DNA from: Raineyella sp044508675
GTDB lineage: Bacteria; Actinomycetota; Actinomycetes; Propionibacteriales; Propionibacteriaceae
DNA: 64,000 nucleotides
Assembly (NCBI GenBank): GCA_044508675.1
Contig: JBIQHF010000009.1
Coordinates: 1-64,000, forward strand
Direction of reading: 5' to 3'
In this document: positions 8,549-18,236 of the stretch, in pieces
How the letters are laid out: the number at the start of each line of letters is the position of its first letter
How positions within the stretch are numbered: the first letter of the stretch is position 1
The notes under the pieces: generated by a model
Seen by the model: only the letters and a program-made list of their open reading frames with translations
Told to the model about the DNA's origin: nothing
Databases searched by the model: none
Program-made: the position numbers and the translations under genes

Positions 8549-9298
8549 GTGACCAACGATGATCCAGACCGACGCCCCGCCGGGACGCCGCAGGCGCGGG
8601 AGCAGGAGCCCGAGGTGGAGGAACCGGAGCCAGGCCGCCCCGACGGCACACTGCTGCGCGAGACGTATCGCCACCAGTTGCGCGAGATCGTCCTGGACCT
8701 CAGTCGGATGCTCGACCTCGTACGCGTCGCGGTCCACGACGCGACCACGGCCCTGTTCACCGCAGACCTGCACCTGGCCGAGCAGGTGATCTCCAACGAC
8801 ACGGCCATCGACCTGATGGCCGAGGAGGTGGAGCGGCATACCTTCTCCACGCTGGCCCGCCAGGCACCTGTCGCCGGCGAACTGCGCACGGTCTACTCGG
8901 CGGTCCGACTGCTCACCGAGCTGACCCGGATGGGCGACCTGGCCGCACACGTCGCCAAGATCGCCCGGTTGCGCTTCCCGGACCTCGCCATCCCCGAGCC
9001 CCTGCACGACAACTTCCGCCGGATGGCGGAGATCGCCGAGACCATGGTCGCCGACGCCGCCATCATCCTGCGCACCCGCGATATCGAAGGGGCCGCGAGG
9101 CTGGCCGAGGACGACAAGGAGATGGACGAGCTGAGGCGCAACCAGTTCCGCATCCTGGTGGACCGGAACTGGAAGCACAGCGTCGAGGCCGCGGTCGACA
9201 CCGCCCTGATCGGCCGCTACTACGAGCGGATCGCGGACCACGCCGTGGAGGTCGGCCAACGCATGATCTACATCGCCACCGGCGAGGAACCCGCCTGA
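8549..9298 (+). CDS. phoU: PhoU phosphate signalling protein
   Basis: PhoU links the PstSCAB transporter to the SenX3 kinase and dampens signalling when phosphate is plentiful. The product is 249 aa. Two three-helix bundles can be read, with the metal-binding motifs DTAIDLMAEEVE and ERIADHAVEVGQR. The first 30 residues are an acidic, Pro-rich extension not found in the usual 215-225-residue protein. The GTG start at 8549 has no clear ribosome site, so the true start is uncertain. It is divergent from senX3-regX3. Confidence 0.92.
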   Translation: MTNDDPDRRPAGTPQAREQEPEVEEPEPGRPDGTLLRETYRHQLREIVLDLSRMLDLVRVAVHDATTALFTADLHLAEQVISNDTAIDLMAEEVERHTFSTLARQAPVAGELRTVYSAVRLLTELTRMGDLAAHVAKIARLRFPDLAIPEPLHDNFRRMAEIAETMVADAAIILRTRDIEGAARLAEDDKEMDELRRNQFRILVDRNWKHSVEAAVDTALIGRYYERIADHAVEVGQRMIYIATGEEPA

Positions 9299-9305
9299 GC
9301 CGAGC

Positions 9306-9333
9306 AGCCCCCACCCGATTCCGGGTGGGGGCT
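9306..9333. terminator. Terminator between phoU and gpmA
   Basis: Twelve base pairs (9306-9317 with 9322-9333) close a 4-nt loop between convergent genes. Confidence 0.7.
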
Positions 9334-9362
9334 GGCCTGGGCTCGGGGCACCTGCACCGGCG

Positions 9363-10112
9363 CTACTTCTTGCCCTGGTTCTTCACTGCCTCGATCGACG
9401 CCTTGGCGGCCTCGGGATCCAGATAGCGTCCGCCGGCCACCGTCGGCTTCATGTCCTCGTCGAGCTCGTAGAGCAGCGGGATGCCCGTCGGGATGTTCAG
9501 CCCCGAGATGGCCTCGTCGGAGATCCCGTCGAGGTGCTTGACCAGGGCCCGCAGCGAGTTGCCGTGGGCGGTGACCAGGACCGTACGACCGGCACGCAGC
9601 TGCGGCACGATCTGGTCGTACCAGTACGGCAGCATGCGGACCACGACGTCCTTGAGGCACTCGGTCCGCGGACGGATCTCGCTGGGCAGGTCGGCGTACT
9701 GCGGATCGTCGAACTGCGACCACTTGTCATCCACGTCCAGCAGCGGCGGCGGGGTGTCGTACGACCGGCGCCAGACCATGAACTGGTCCTCGCCGAACTC
9801 GTCGCGGATCTCGGTCTTGTTCTTGCCCTGCAGCGCACCGTAGTGGCGCTCATTGAGCCGCCAGGAGCGCTCCACCGGGATCCATTGGCGGTCGCAGGCC
9901 AGCAGGGCGATCTGGGCGGTGTGGATCGCGCGCTTCAGCGTCGAGGTGAACAGCACGTCGGGCAGGAGTCCCTCGGAGGCGAGCAACTCGCCACCGCGCT
10001 GGGCCTCGCCCTTGCCCTTGTCGTTGATGTCGACGTCGACCCAACCGGTGAACAGGTTCTTGGCGTTCCACTCGCTTTCGCCGTGGCGCAGCAGGATGAG
10101 CTTGGCAGTCAT
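9363..10112 (-). CDS. gpmA: 2,3-bisphosphoglycerate-dependent phosphoglycerate mutase
   Basis: This glycolytic enzyme interconverts 3- and 2-phosphoglycerate. The 249-aa product has the catalytic LLRHGESEWN at residues 7-16 (phosphohistidine), the second motif ERHYGALQG and the C-terminal TAHGNSLRAL. The start fits a leaderless transcript (TAGGCT 6 nt upstream). In M. tuberculosis the gpm gene also neighbours senX3-regX3, as I recall. Confidence 0.96.
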   Translation of the reverse strand: MTAKLILLRHGESEWNAKNLFTGWVDVDINDKGKGEAQRGGELLASEGLLPDVLFTSTLKRAIHTAQIALLACDRQWIPVERSWRLNERHYGALQGKNKTEIRDEFGEDQFMVWRRSYDTPPPLLDVDDKWSQFDDPQYADLPSEIRPRTECLKDVVVRMLPYWYDQIVPQLRAGRTVLVTAHGNSLRALVKHLDGISDEAISGLNIPTGIPLLYELDEDMKPTVAGGRYLDPEAAKASIEAVKNQGKK

Positions 10113-10124
10113 GATCTGAGCCTA
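10113..10124 (-). promoter_or_regulatory. Leaderless promoter -10 of gpmA
   Basis: TAGGCT (10124-10119), 6 nt, then ATG at 10112; no ribosome site is present. Confidence 0.5.
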
Positions 10125-10209
10125 GTGGTGACCGCTCCGCAGCACCCACCGGGCCCACCAGGACGTCCGCACAGGACGGCCGGGGGTTTCGTGATTCCCG
10201 CAACACCTG

Positions 10210-10221
10210 AATACTGCCCCC
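10210..10221 (+). promoter_or_regulatory. Leaderless promoter -10 of the SDR gene
   Basis: AATACT (10210-10215), 6 nt, then ATG at 10222; no ribosome site. Confidence 0.45.
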
Positions 10222-10989
10222 ATGAGTGAACTTGCCACGTCCGCCCGTCCCATCGCCGTCGTCACCGGTGCCAGCAGCGGCATCGGCGCGGCGACCGCCC
10301 GTACGCTCGCCGCCCAGGGCTATGAGGTCGTTTGCGCCGCCCGGCGCGAGGACCGGTTGCGGGAGGTTGCCGACGAGATCGGCGGCCACGTCCAGGTCTG
10401 TGACGTGACCGACGACGAGTCCGTCGCCGCCCTCGCCGAGGCCGTCGGGCCCCGCCTGGAACTGCTGGTCAACAATGCCGGCGGCGCGCTGGGCCTGTCC
10501 CCGGTCGCTGAGGCTGACCTCGACAACTGGCAGAAGATGTACGAGATGAACGTCCTGGGCGCGGCCCGGGTCACCCGTGCGCTGACCCCGGCGCTGCTCG
10601 CCGCCGAGGGCGGCCGCGGCCAGGTCGTGTTCGTCACATCGGTGGCGGCCGATGGCGGCTACGAGGGCGGGGCCGGCTACTGCGGGGTCAAGGCCGCCGA
10701 GCGGTCCATGGCCCAGTCGATGCGCCTGGAGACCTACGACCAGCCGCTGCGAGTGGTCGAGATCGTCCCCGGCATGGTGAAGACCGACTTCTCGCTGGTT
10801 CGGTTCGATGGTGACCGGGAGCGCGCCGACGCCGTCTACCGGGGCGTCGAGGGGGTGCTGGAGGCGGACGACATCGCCTCGTGCATCGGTTTCGTGGCCG
10901 GTCTGCCGGCCCACGTCAACATCGACCGGATGGTCGTACGTCCCCGGGTCCAGCCCGCCCAGCACAAGATCCACCGCGTCCAGGCCTGA
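10222..10989 (+). CDS. SDR family NAD(P)-dependent oxidoreductase
   Basis: The 255-aa product is a classical short-chain dehydrogenase. It has the dinucleotide loop TGASSGIG at residues 15-22, NNAG near residue 88, a catalytic Ser in VTSVAAD and the YCGVK Tyr/Lys pair. The substrate is unknown; the overall pattern is closest to YdfG-type 3-hydroxy acid dehydrogenases. It is monocistronic, with a probable leaderless start, and ends before a GC-rich palindrome. Confidence 0.88.
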   Translation: MSELATSARPIAVVTGASSGIGAATARTLAAQGYEVVCAARREDRLREVADEIGGHVQVCDVTDDESVAALAEAVGPRLELLVNNAGGALGLSPVAEADLDNWQKMYEMNVLGAARVTRALTPALLAAEGGRGQVVFVTSVAADGGYEGGAGYCGVKAAERSMAQSMRLETYDQPLRVVEIVPGMVKTDFSLVRFDGDRERADAVYRGVEGVLEADDIASCIGFVAGLPAHVNIDRMVVRPRVQPAQHKIHRVQA

Positions 10990-11013
10990 CGCAGGCGGGA
11001 TGGCGCCGGCCGG

Positions 11014-11035
11014 CCGGTCCCCGCGCGGGGACCGG
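11014..11035. terminator. GC-rich palindrome between SDR and transcarboxylase operon
   Basis: A perfect 22-bp palindrome (CCGGTCCCCGC mirrored) lies at the convergent junction. It has no T tract, so terminator function is only likely. Confidence 0.5.
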
Positions 11036-11401
11036 TCAGGCCATGGCGATCAAGGCCTGGCCGCCCTGCACCGCCTCGCCGACCTCGACCAGAACTTCCC
11101 CCACGGTGCCGTCGGCAGGCGAGGTGATCTCGGTCTCCATCTTCATCGCCTCCAGCACCACCAGGACCTGGCCGGCCGTGATCTCCTGACCGGCCACGAC
11201 CATGATCCGGGCGACCGAGCCGGCCAGCGGCGCCACCACCTGGTTGGCGCTGGCGGCGGGCATCGTCGACGTGACCGGAGCGGTCGGGGCCGGGCCGCTG
11301 TAGGCGCCGATCACCCCGAGATCGCCCAGGGAGGGCCGGCTCTGCTCGACCTCGACGTCGACGTCGTAGGCAGTTCCGTTGACAGTCACCTTCAACTTCA
11401 T
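11036..11401 (-). CDS. Transcarboxylase 1.3S biotin carrier subunit
   Basis: This is the biotin carboxyl carrier protein of methylmalonyl-CoA carboxyltransferase. The 121-aa product starts MKLKVTVNGTAYDVDV, nearly identical to what I recall of the Propionibacterium freudenreichii 1.3S subunit. It has an Ala/Pro linker and a biotinyl domain with the biotinylated Lys in LEAMKMETEI. It shuttles the carboxyl group between the 12S and 5S subunits and is the last gene of the operon. Confidence 0.95.
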   Translation of the reverse strand: MKLKVTVNGTAYDVDVEVEQSRPSLGDLGVIGAYSGPAPTAPVTSTMPAASANQVVAPLAGSVARIMVVAGQEITAGQVLVVLEAMKMETEITSPADGTVGEVLVEVGEAVQGGQALIAMA

Positions 11402-11432
11402 GTCTGTTCCTTGTCGTCTCGTCCGTGCGTGG

Positions 11433-11732
11433 TCATCGGCTCGTGGCCAGCCGTGTCACCGTCTTGCTGCGGTCCTGCACCTCGGCGAGCCCGGCGGCCG
11501 TCCAGCCCGCACTCGCCGACAGGTGGACCTGCTTGACCTTGGCCTTGTGCCCGAGGACGGCCGCGACCGCTGCGGAGATGACCATCAGCGTCTCCTCGTC
11601 GACCTGGTGCTCCAGGTTGTAACGGGCGGCGAGGCGCTCCATCTCGACCAGCCGGGCCTCCAGCGTCGCGACCCGGTCGTCGAGGGCGGCGATCCGCTCC
11701 CGGAGCGCGGCGTTCTCGTTCTGGTCCGTCAT
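11433..11732 (-). CDS. Small transcarboxylase-operon protein, OadG-like C-terminus
   Basis: The product is 99 aa. The first 45 residues form a coiled coil (LRERIAALDDRVATLEARLV). The rest, DEETLMVISAAVAAVLGHKA plus a Trp segment, resembles the C-terminal tail of OadG/AccE-like accessory subunits of biotin decarboxylases and carboxylases. It sits between the 12S and 1.3S genes with gaps of 14 and 31 nt. I infer a small accessory or assembly subunit of the transcarboxylase. The family match is by pattern only. Confidence 0.75.
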   Translation of the reverse strand: MTDQNENAALRERIAALDDRVATLEARLVEMERLAARYNLEHQVDEETLMVISAAVAAVLGHKAKVKQVHLSASAGWTAAGLAEVQDRSKTVTRLATSR

Positions 11733-11746
11733 GTCCGCTCCCCCGA

Positions 11747-13315
11747 TCAGGCCGGCCCGAGGCCGTGCTTCTTGTCGGGCCGCAGCTGGCGCTTGGTCCG
11801 CAGGATCTCCAGGGCCATCGCGACCTCACGCCGGGTGTCTGCCGGGTCGATGATGTCGTCGACCAGCCCGCGCCCGGCGGCCATGAAGGGGGTCGCGAAG
11901 GTCTCCCTGTACTCCTCCACCAGTTCGGCGCGGCGGGCGACCGGGTCCTCGGCCTCCGCGATCTCCCGCTTGAACACGATGTTGGCCGCACCCTCGGCGC
12001 CCATCACGGCGATCTCTGCGGTCGGCCAGGCGAACACCTTGTCCGCACCCAGGTCCTTGGAGCACATCGCCAGGTAGGCGCCGCCGTACGCCTTGCGCAG
12101 CACGACGGTGACCTTCGGCACGGTGGCGGCCGAGTAGGCGTACAGCATCTTCGCCCCATGGCGGATGATGCCGTTGTGCTCCTGCGCCACCCCCGGCAGG
12201 AAGCCGGGGACGTCGACCAGGGTGAGCAGCGGGATGTTGAAGGCGTTGCAGAATCGGATGAACTTCGAGGCCTTGTCCGAGGAGTCGATGTCGAGCACAC
12301 CCGACATGACGCTCGGCTGGTTGGCCACCACCCCGACGCTGTACCCGTCGATCCGGGCGAAGCCGACCACGATGTTCGGGGCGAATCCCGTCTGGACCTC
12401 GAGGAAGTCGCGGTGGTCGACGACGGACAGGATCACCTCCCGGACGTCGTAGCCCTTCTTGCCGTCGATAGGCACGATGTCACGCAGCCCGGCATGCGGC
12501 TCGACCACGTCGTCGGCGTTCACCCGCAGCGGCTCGCTCAGATTGTTCTGCGGCAGGAAGCTGAGCAGCTTCTTGGCGATCAGGATCGCCTCCTGGTCGT
12601 CGTTCGCCACGAAATGGGTCACGCCCGAGCGGACCATGTGGGTGTCGGCGCCACCGAGCGCGTCCTGGGTCACCTTCTCCCCGGTGACCTCCGCGATCAC
12701 CCCCGGTCCGGTGATGAACATGTGGGCCTTGCGGGTCTGGATGATGAAGTCGGTCAGCGCCGGGGAGTACGCCGCGCCGCCGGCGCAGGGGCCGGCGATG
12801 ATCGAGATCTGCGGGACCGCACCGGAGAGCCGGACGTTGTTGTAGAACACCCGCCCGTAGCCGGACAGCGAGTCGATGCCCTCCTGGACCCGCGCGCCGC
12901 CGGAGTCGTTGATGAAGATGAACGGCGTGCCGGTCGACAGCGACGCCTCCATCATCTGCACGACCTTGTCCGACTGCGTCTCGCCGGCCGACCCGCCCAT
13001 CACGGAGAAGTCCTGGCTGGCGACGTGCACCGCCCGGCCCAGGACGGCCCCGGAACCGGTCACCACACCGTCAGCCGGCGCCGTTACGGTGTCCATCCCG
13101 AAGGTCGTGGTCCGGTGGGTCCGGAACGCGCCGGTCTCCTGGAAGGTGTCCGGGTCGAGCAGGGCGTCGATGCGCTCGCGCGCCGTCAGCTTGCCCTTGT
13201 CGTGCTGCTTGTCGAGTCGCGCCTGGCCGCCTCCGAGGGCGATCTCCGCACGACGTTCGCCGAGCTGCTCCACACGCTCAGCCATGCTGGGGGTCTGCTT
13301 CACCACGGTCGTCAC
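11747..13315 (-). CDS. Transcarboxylase 12S subunit (methylmalonyl-CoA carboxyltransferase)
   Basis: This CoA-binding carboxyltransferase subunit moves carboxyl from methylmalonyl-CoA to biotin. The 522-aa product is a double crotonase-fold protein of the AccD/PccB family. It has KLTARERIDALLDP near the N-terminus, the oxyanion-hole segments GGARVQEG and GPCAGGAAYSPAL, and the second-domain GGAYLAMCSK. The start is GTG at 13315, one base after the 5S stop, so translation is coupled. PccB homologues look alike; the 5S neighbour settles the identity. Confidence 0.95.
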   Translation of the reverse strand: MTTVVKQTPSMAERVEQLGERRAEIALGGGQARLDKQHDKGKLTARERIDALLDPDTFQETGAFRTHRTTTFGMDTVTAPADGVVTGSGAVLGRAVHVASQDFSVMGGSAGETQSDKVVQMMEASLSTGTPFIFINDSGGARVQEGIDSLSGYGRVFYNNVRLSGAVPQISIIAGPCAGGAAYSPALTDFIIQTRKAHMFITGPGVIAEVTGEKVTQDALGGADTHMVRSGVTHFVANDDQEAILIAKKLLSFLPQNNLSEPLRVNADDVVEPHAGLRDIVPIDGKKGYDVREVILSVVDHRDFLEVQTGFAPNIVVGFARIDGYSVGVVANQPSVMSGVLDIDSSDKASKFIRFCNAFNIPLLTLVDVPGFLPGVAQEHNGIIRHGAKMLYAYSAATVPKVTVVLRKAYGGAYLAMCSKDLGADKVFAWPTAEIAVMGAEGAANIVFKREIAEAEDPVARRAELVEEYRETFATPFMAAGRGLVDDIIDPADTRREVAMALEILRTKRQLRPDKKHGLGPA

Positions 13316-13316
13316 C

Positions 13317-14816
13317 TCACGCCGGCTCGACGGACACCGAACGGGACTGCCCGTTGATGGTGACCTTGTACTTGATCGGTTCGTGCAGGGCCTTGTCGAG
13401 GCCGGCGGCCTTGCGCCGCTCCTCCTCGACCTGCTCCTCGGTCATCCCCACGTTCCGCGGCCCCTCCGGTCGCTCCTTGAAGAACTTCGGAGCCACCTGC
13501 GGGAACATGGCATGGGTCAACACGTCCTCTTCGGTGCCGTTGAAGCCCTCTAGGGCCACGGCCGCCTCGACCAGTCCGTCCCACTCGGGGGGCAGCAGGT
13601 CGGCGGGCCGCTGGGTGATCGGCTCCTTCTTCGTCTGGGCCCGCGCCAGCGCGACGACCTCGGGATTGCGCTCACCGGGGCACTCGCCGTAGTAGCCGAG
13701 CATCAGGTCGGCGAACTCGCCGGTCATCACCTTGTACTTGCCCATCAGCACGTTGAACACCGCCTGGGTCCCGACGATCTGCGACGACGGGGTGACCAGC
13801 GGCGGGTAACCGGCGTCCTGGCGGACCCTCGGCACCTCCAGCAGCACGTCCTCCATCCGATCCCCGGCCCCCTGGGCCTTCAGCTGGGACTCCATGTTGG
13901 ACAGCATGCCGCCGGGGATCTGGGACTGGAAGATGTCGGTCTTCACACCCGTCACCGCCGACATGAACTTCTTGTACTTGGGCGCCACCTTCGCGAAGTG
14001 CTCCCGGATCGGGGCCAGCCTCGTACGGTCGACGGTGGTGGTGTACGGGGTGCCGTCGAGCATTTCGATCACCGACTCGGTCGGGTTGTGGCCCGGGCCC
14101 AGCGACATCGAGCTGATCGCGGTGTCGACCACGTCGGCGCCGGCCTCGATCGCCCTCATCAGCGCGACCTGGGTGACACCGGTGGTGGAGTGGCAGTGCA
14201 CGTTGACCTGCACGTCCTCGCCGTAGGTCTCCTTGATGCCGCGGACGATGTCGTACGCCGGCTGGGGCTTCAGCAGGGCCGCCATGTCCTTGAGCGCGAT
14301 CGAGTCCGCCCCCATGTCGAGCAGCCGACCGGCCAGCCTGACGTAATCGTCGGTGTCGTGCACCGGGCTGATGGTGTAGCAGATCGTGCCCTGGGCATGC
14401 TTGCCCGCGGTCTTGACCGCCTGCAGGGCGTGAGCAATGTTGCGCGGGTCGTTCAGCGCGTCGAAGACCCGGAAGACGTCCATGCCGTTCTCGGCGGACT
14501 TCTCGACGAACTTCTCGACCACCCCGTCCTCGTAGTGGCGATAACCCAGCAGGTTCTGCCCGCGCAGCAGCATCTGGAGGCGGCTGTTGGGCATGAGTTC
14601 TCGGAAGGTCCTCAGACGCTCCCACGGGTCCTCGTTGAGGAAGCGGATGCACGAGTCGTACGTGGCTCCGCCCCAGCACTCGACGCTCCAGTAGCCGGCT
14701 GCATCAATGTCGGCGCAGGCATCGACCATGTCCTCGGTCGCCATGCGGGTCGCCATCAGGCTCTGGTGCGCGTCGCGAAGGACGAGTTCGGTGATACCAA
14801 TCTCTCGCGGCTTCAT
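13317..14816 (-). CDS. Transcarboxylase 5S subunit
   Basis: This biotin-dependent TIM-barrel subunit carboxylates pyruvate to oxaloacetate. The 499-aa product is very close to the P. freudenreichii 5S protein: LRDAHQSLMATRMATEDM, the metal-binding HCHSTTGVT, and a conserved barrel Lys in DSIALKDMAALLKPQPAYD. The ATG at 14816 follows AGGA by about 9 nt and matches the known N-terminus; a frame start at 14912 was rejected. It is the first gene of the operon 5S-12S-99aa-1.3S and, with the other subunits, couples propionate formation to oxaloacetate supply. Confidence 0.96.
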   Translation of the reverse strand: MKPREIGITELVLRDAHQSLMATRMATEDMVDACADIDAAGYWSVECWGGATYDSCIRFLNEDPWERLRTFRELMPNSRLQMLLRGQNLLGYRHYEDGVVEKFVEKSAENGMDVFRVFDALNDPRNIAHALQAVKTAGKHAQGTICYTISPVHDTDDYVRLAGRLLDMGADSIALKDMAALLKPQPAYDIVRGIKETYGEDVQVNVHCHSTTGVTQVALMRAIEAGADVVDTAISSMSLGPGHNPTESVIEMLDGTPYTTTVDRTRLAPIREHFAKVAPKYKKFMSAVTGVKTDIFQSQIPGGMLSNMESQLKAQGAGDRMEDVLLEVPRVRQDAGYPPLVTPSSQIVGTQAVFNVLMGKYKVMTGEFADLMLGYYGECPGERNPEVVALARAQTKKEPITQRPADLLPPEWDGLVEAAVALEGFNGTEEDVLTHAMFPQVAPKFFKERPEGPRNVGMTEEQVEEERRKAAGLDKALHEPIKYKVTINGQSRSVSVEPA

Positions 14817-14986
14817 GGGCCCCATCCTGCCACCGCAGGCGGTCGCCGCCGGAGACCCCCTCCCCCTCCGCAGGCCCGGGGTATCTGGTAAGTCACAGCA
14901 GGCCCCACGCAACGACGCCGTTCACCATCCCCCCGGCATTACTACATGACGTAAGACAACTCACAGGGCAACAGATGGCAAGGCGC

Positions 14987-16108
14987 TCAGCCATCCAGCT
15001 GTCGGGAGGCGCGGTGCAGGAACTCGTCCAGGAAGGCGGTGCGGACCTTGTCCCGGTCGAGCGCGCCGTCGGCGCCGGACAGCTTGCCCTGGGCGGCCCG
15101 CTGCACCACGGTCAGCCACGCCTCCCCCATCGCCACGGTGAACGAGGACGCGATGCCGGCGCCGATCGCCCCGCCGGCGATGGTCCCGGCCCCGGGGAAG
15201 AGCTTGAGCAGGCCGGTGACCGAAGCCCGGCCGGCCTGGGTGGCGAGCGTGGTGGAGGCGACGGCCAGCAGGGCGGAGCGGTCGATCGGCACCTGGTAGA
15301 GGTGGGCGACCCGGGCCATCATCCCCAACTGGAGTGGGACCAGCACGGTGGCGTCGGAGAACGGGATCGGGGTGGCTGCGGTGGCCGCCGCGGCGGCGGC
15401 CGTCCCGGCTATGTAGCGGTGCGCCTGCGTCGCCTTGCGCCGAAGATCGATCTGCTGGGCTGCAGTGAGGGCGCCATGGACCGCCTCCGGCGCGCAGCGA
15501 AAGGTCGCATCCAGCAGCTCCATCAAGCCGTACGACGACTGCCCGGTGAACGGGTCCTCCAGGGCGTAGGTGAGGTAGGGGTGTCCGTCAACGATCGGCA
15601 GGGCCAGGTTCGTGATGTGCTCGGCCAGGGCGACCGCATCGGGGTGCAACACCCCGGCCGGGCTCCGGGGCACCTGGGTGAGCACCACGACCACCGGCAG
15701 GCCCAGCCCGTCGAGGTGCCGGACGAATGCCGCCTCGAACGGTTCGAAGCGTCGGTCCATGCCGCGTACGCAGTACCAGACCACGTGGATCTGCTCCTCG
15801 ACCGGCGCCTTGCGCATCTGCCTGGTGTAGGCGTCCAGTTCCCTGAACAGCTGCTTGTCGTCGCGGCCGATCTCCAGCCCGCGGGTGTCGAGCAGCCCGA
15901 GACGGCCCCGGTCGTCCAGGTAGAGGTGGGAGTCCTTGGTGACCGGCTCCCCGATCCCGGTGTCGGCGACCGGCTCACCGAAGACGGCGTTGATCAGCGT
16001 GGACTTGCCGACCCCCGTCTTGCCGAACAGTGCCAGGTTGAACCGGCCGAGGATCTCCAGCTGCCGGTCGTACTCCTCGCGGAAGGACTCGGTGAACCAT
16101 TCGGTCAT
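14987..16108 (-). CDS. Era-like GTPase with C-terminal membrane-type domain
   Basis: The product is 373 aa. The P-loop GKTGVGKST is at residues 29-37 and the G3 motif is DTRG in place of DTPG. Where NKxD is expected the sequence reads LTQVPRS, so the guanine-specificity Asp appears to be missing. The C-terminal 170 residues are Ala/Gly-rich helices like the DUF697 domain of YcjF-type GTPases, and they may associate with membrane. The role is unknown. The start fits a leaderless transcript and is divergent from typA. Confidence 0.8.
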   Translation of the reverse strand: MTEWFTESFREEYDRQLEILGRFNLALFGKTGVGKSTLINAVFGEPVADTGIGEPVTKDSHLYLDDRGRLGLLDTRGLEIGRDDKQLFRELDAYTRQMRKAPVEEQIHVVWYCVRGMDRRFEPFEAAFVRHLDGLGLPVVVVLTQVPRSPAGVLHPDAVALAEHITNLALPIVDGHPYLTYALEDPFTGQSSYGLMELLDATFRCAPEAVHGALTAAQQIDLRRKATQAHRYIAGTAAAAAATAATPIPFSDATVLVPLQLGMMARVAHLYQVPIDRSALLAVASTTLATQAGRASVTGLLKLFPGAGTIAGGAIGAGIASSFTVAMGEAWLTVVQRAAQGKLSGADGALDRDKVRTAFLDEFLHRASRQLDG

Positions 16109-16120
16109 GGCACGAGAATA
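16109..16120 (-). promoter_or_regulatory. Leaderless promoter -10 of the GTPase gene
   Basis: TATTCT (16120-16115), 6 nt, then ATG at 16108. Confidence 0.5.
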
Positions 16121-16228
16121 GGCGGGCCGGCAGCCCGACGCCGGTGCCGGTGCCGTTGCGATTCACGCGGGGAGGGCCTCGGGAACTACCATCCGTGTGT
16201 TACAGCCATCGCAACCGGAAGTCCCCAT

Positions 16229-18088
<1,860 letters not shown>

Positions 18089-18133
18089 CCACCCGGGCCG
18101 GACCGCAGCGCCTGGTGGGACCGGCGTGCCATT

Positions 18134-18157
18134 GGGCCCGCCACCATCGGCGGGCCC
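18134..18157. terminator. Terminator after typA
   Basis: A 9-bp stem (18134-18142 with 18149-18157) closes a 6-nt loop and is followed by TGGCCGTTCC. Confidence 0.55.
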
Positions 18158-18236
18158 TGGCCGTTCCTTGCTAGGTTCTTGCGTCGGGCGTCCAGTGCTG
18201 ACTGCCCACACGTTCTTCGAGGGGGAGACCGAGACC

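Noticed and set aside
11765..13357. 530-codon open frame antisense to the 12S gene
   Set aside because: Shadow of a strongly supported transcarboxylase gene; no domain and biased composition.
14975..16228. In-frame upstream extension of typA by 418 codons
   Set aside because: It runs antisense through the GTPase gene; TypA starts with its conserved RNIAIVAHVDHGKTT at 16229.
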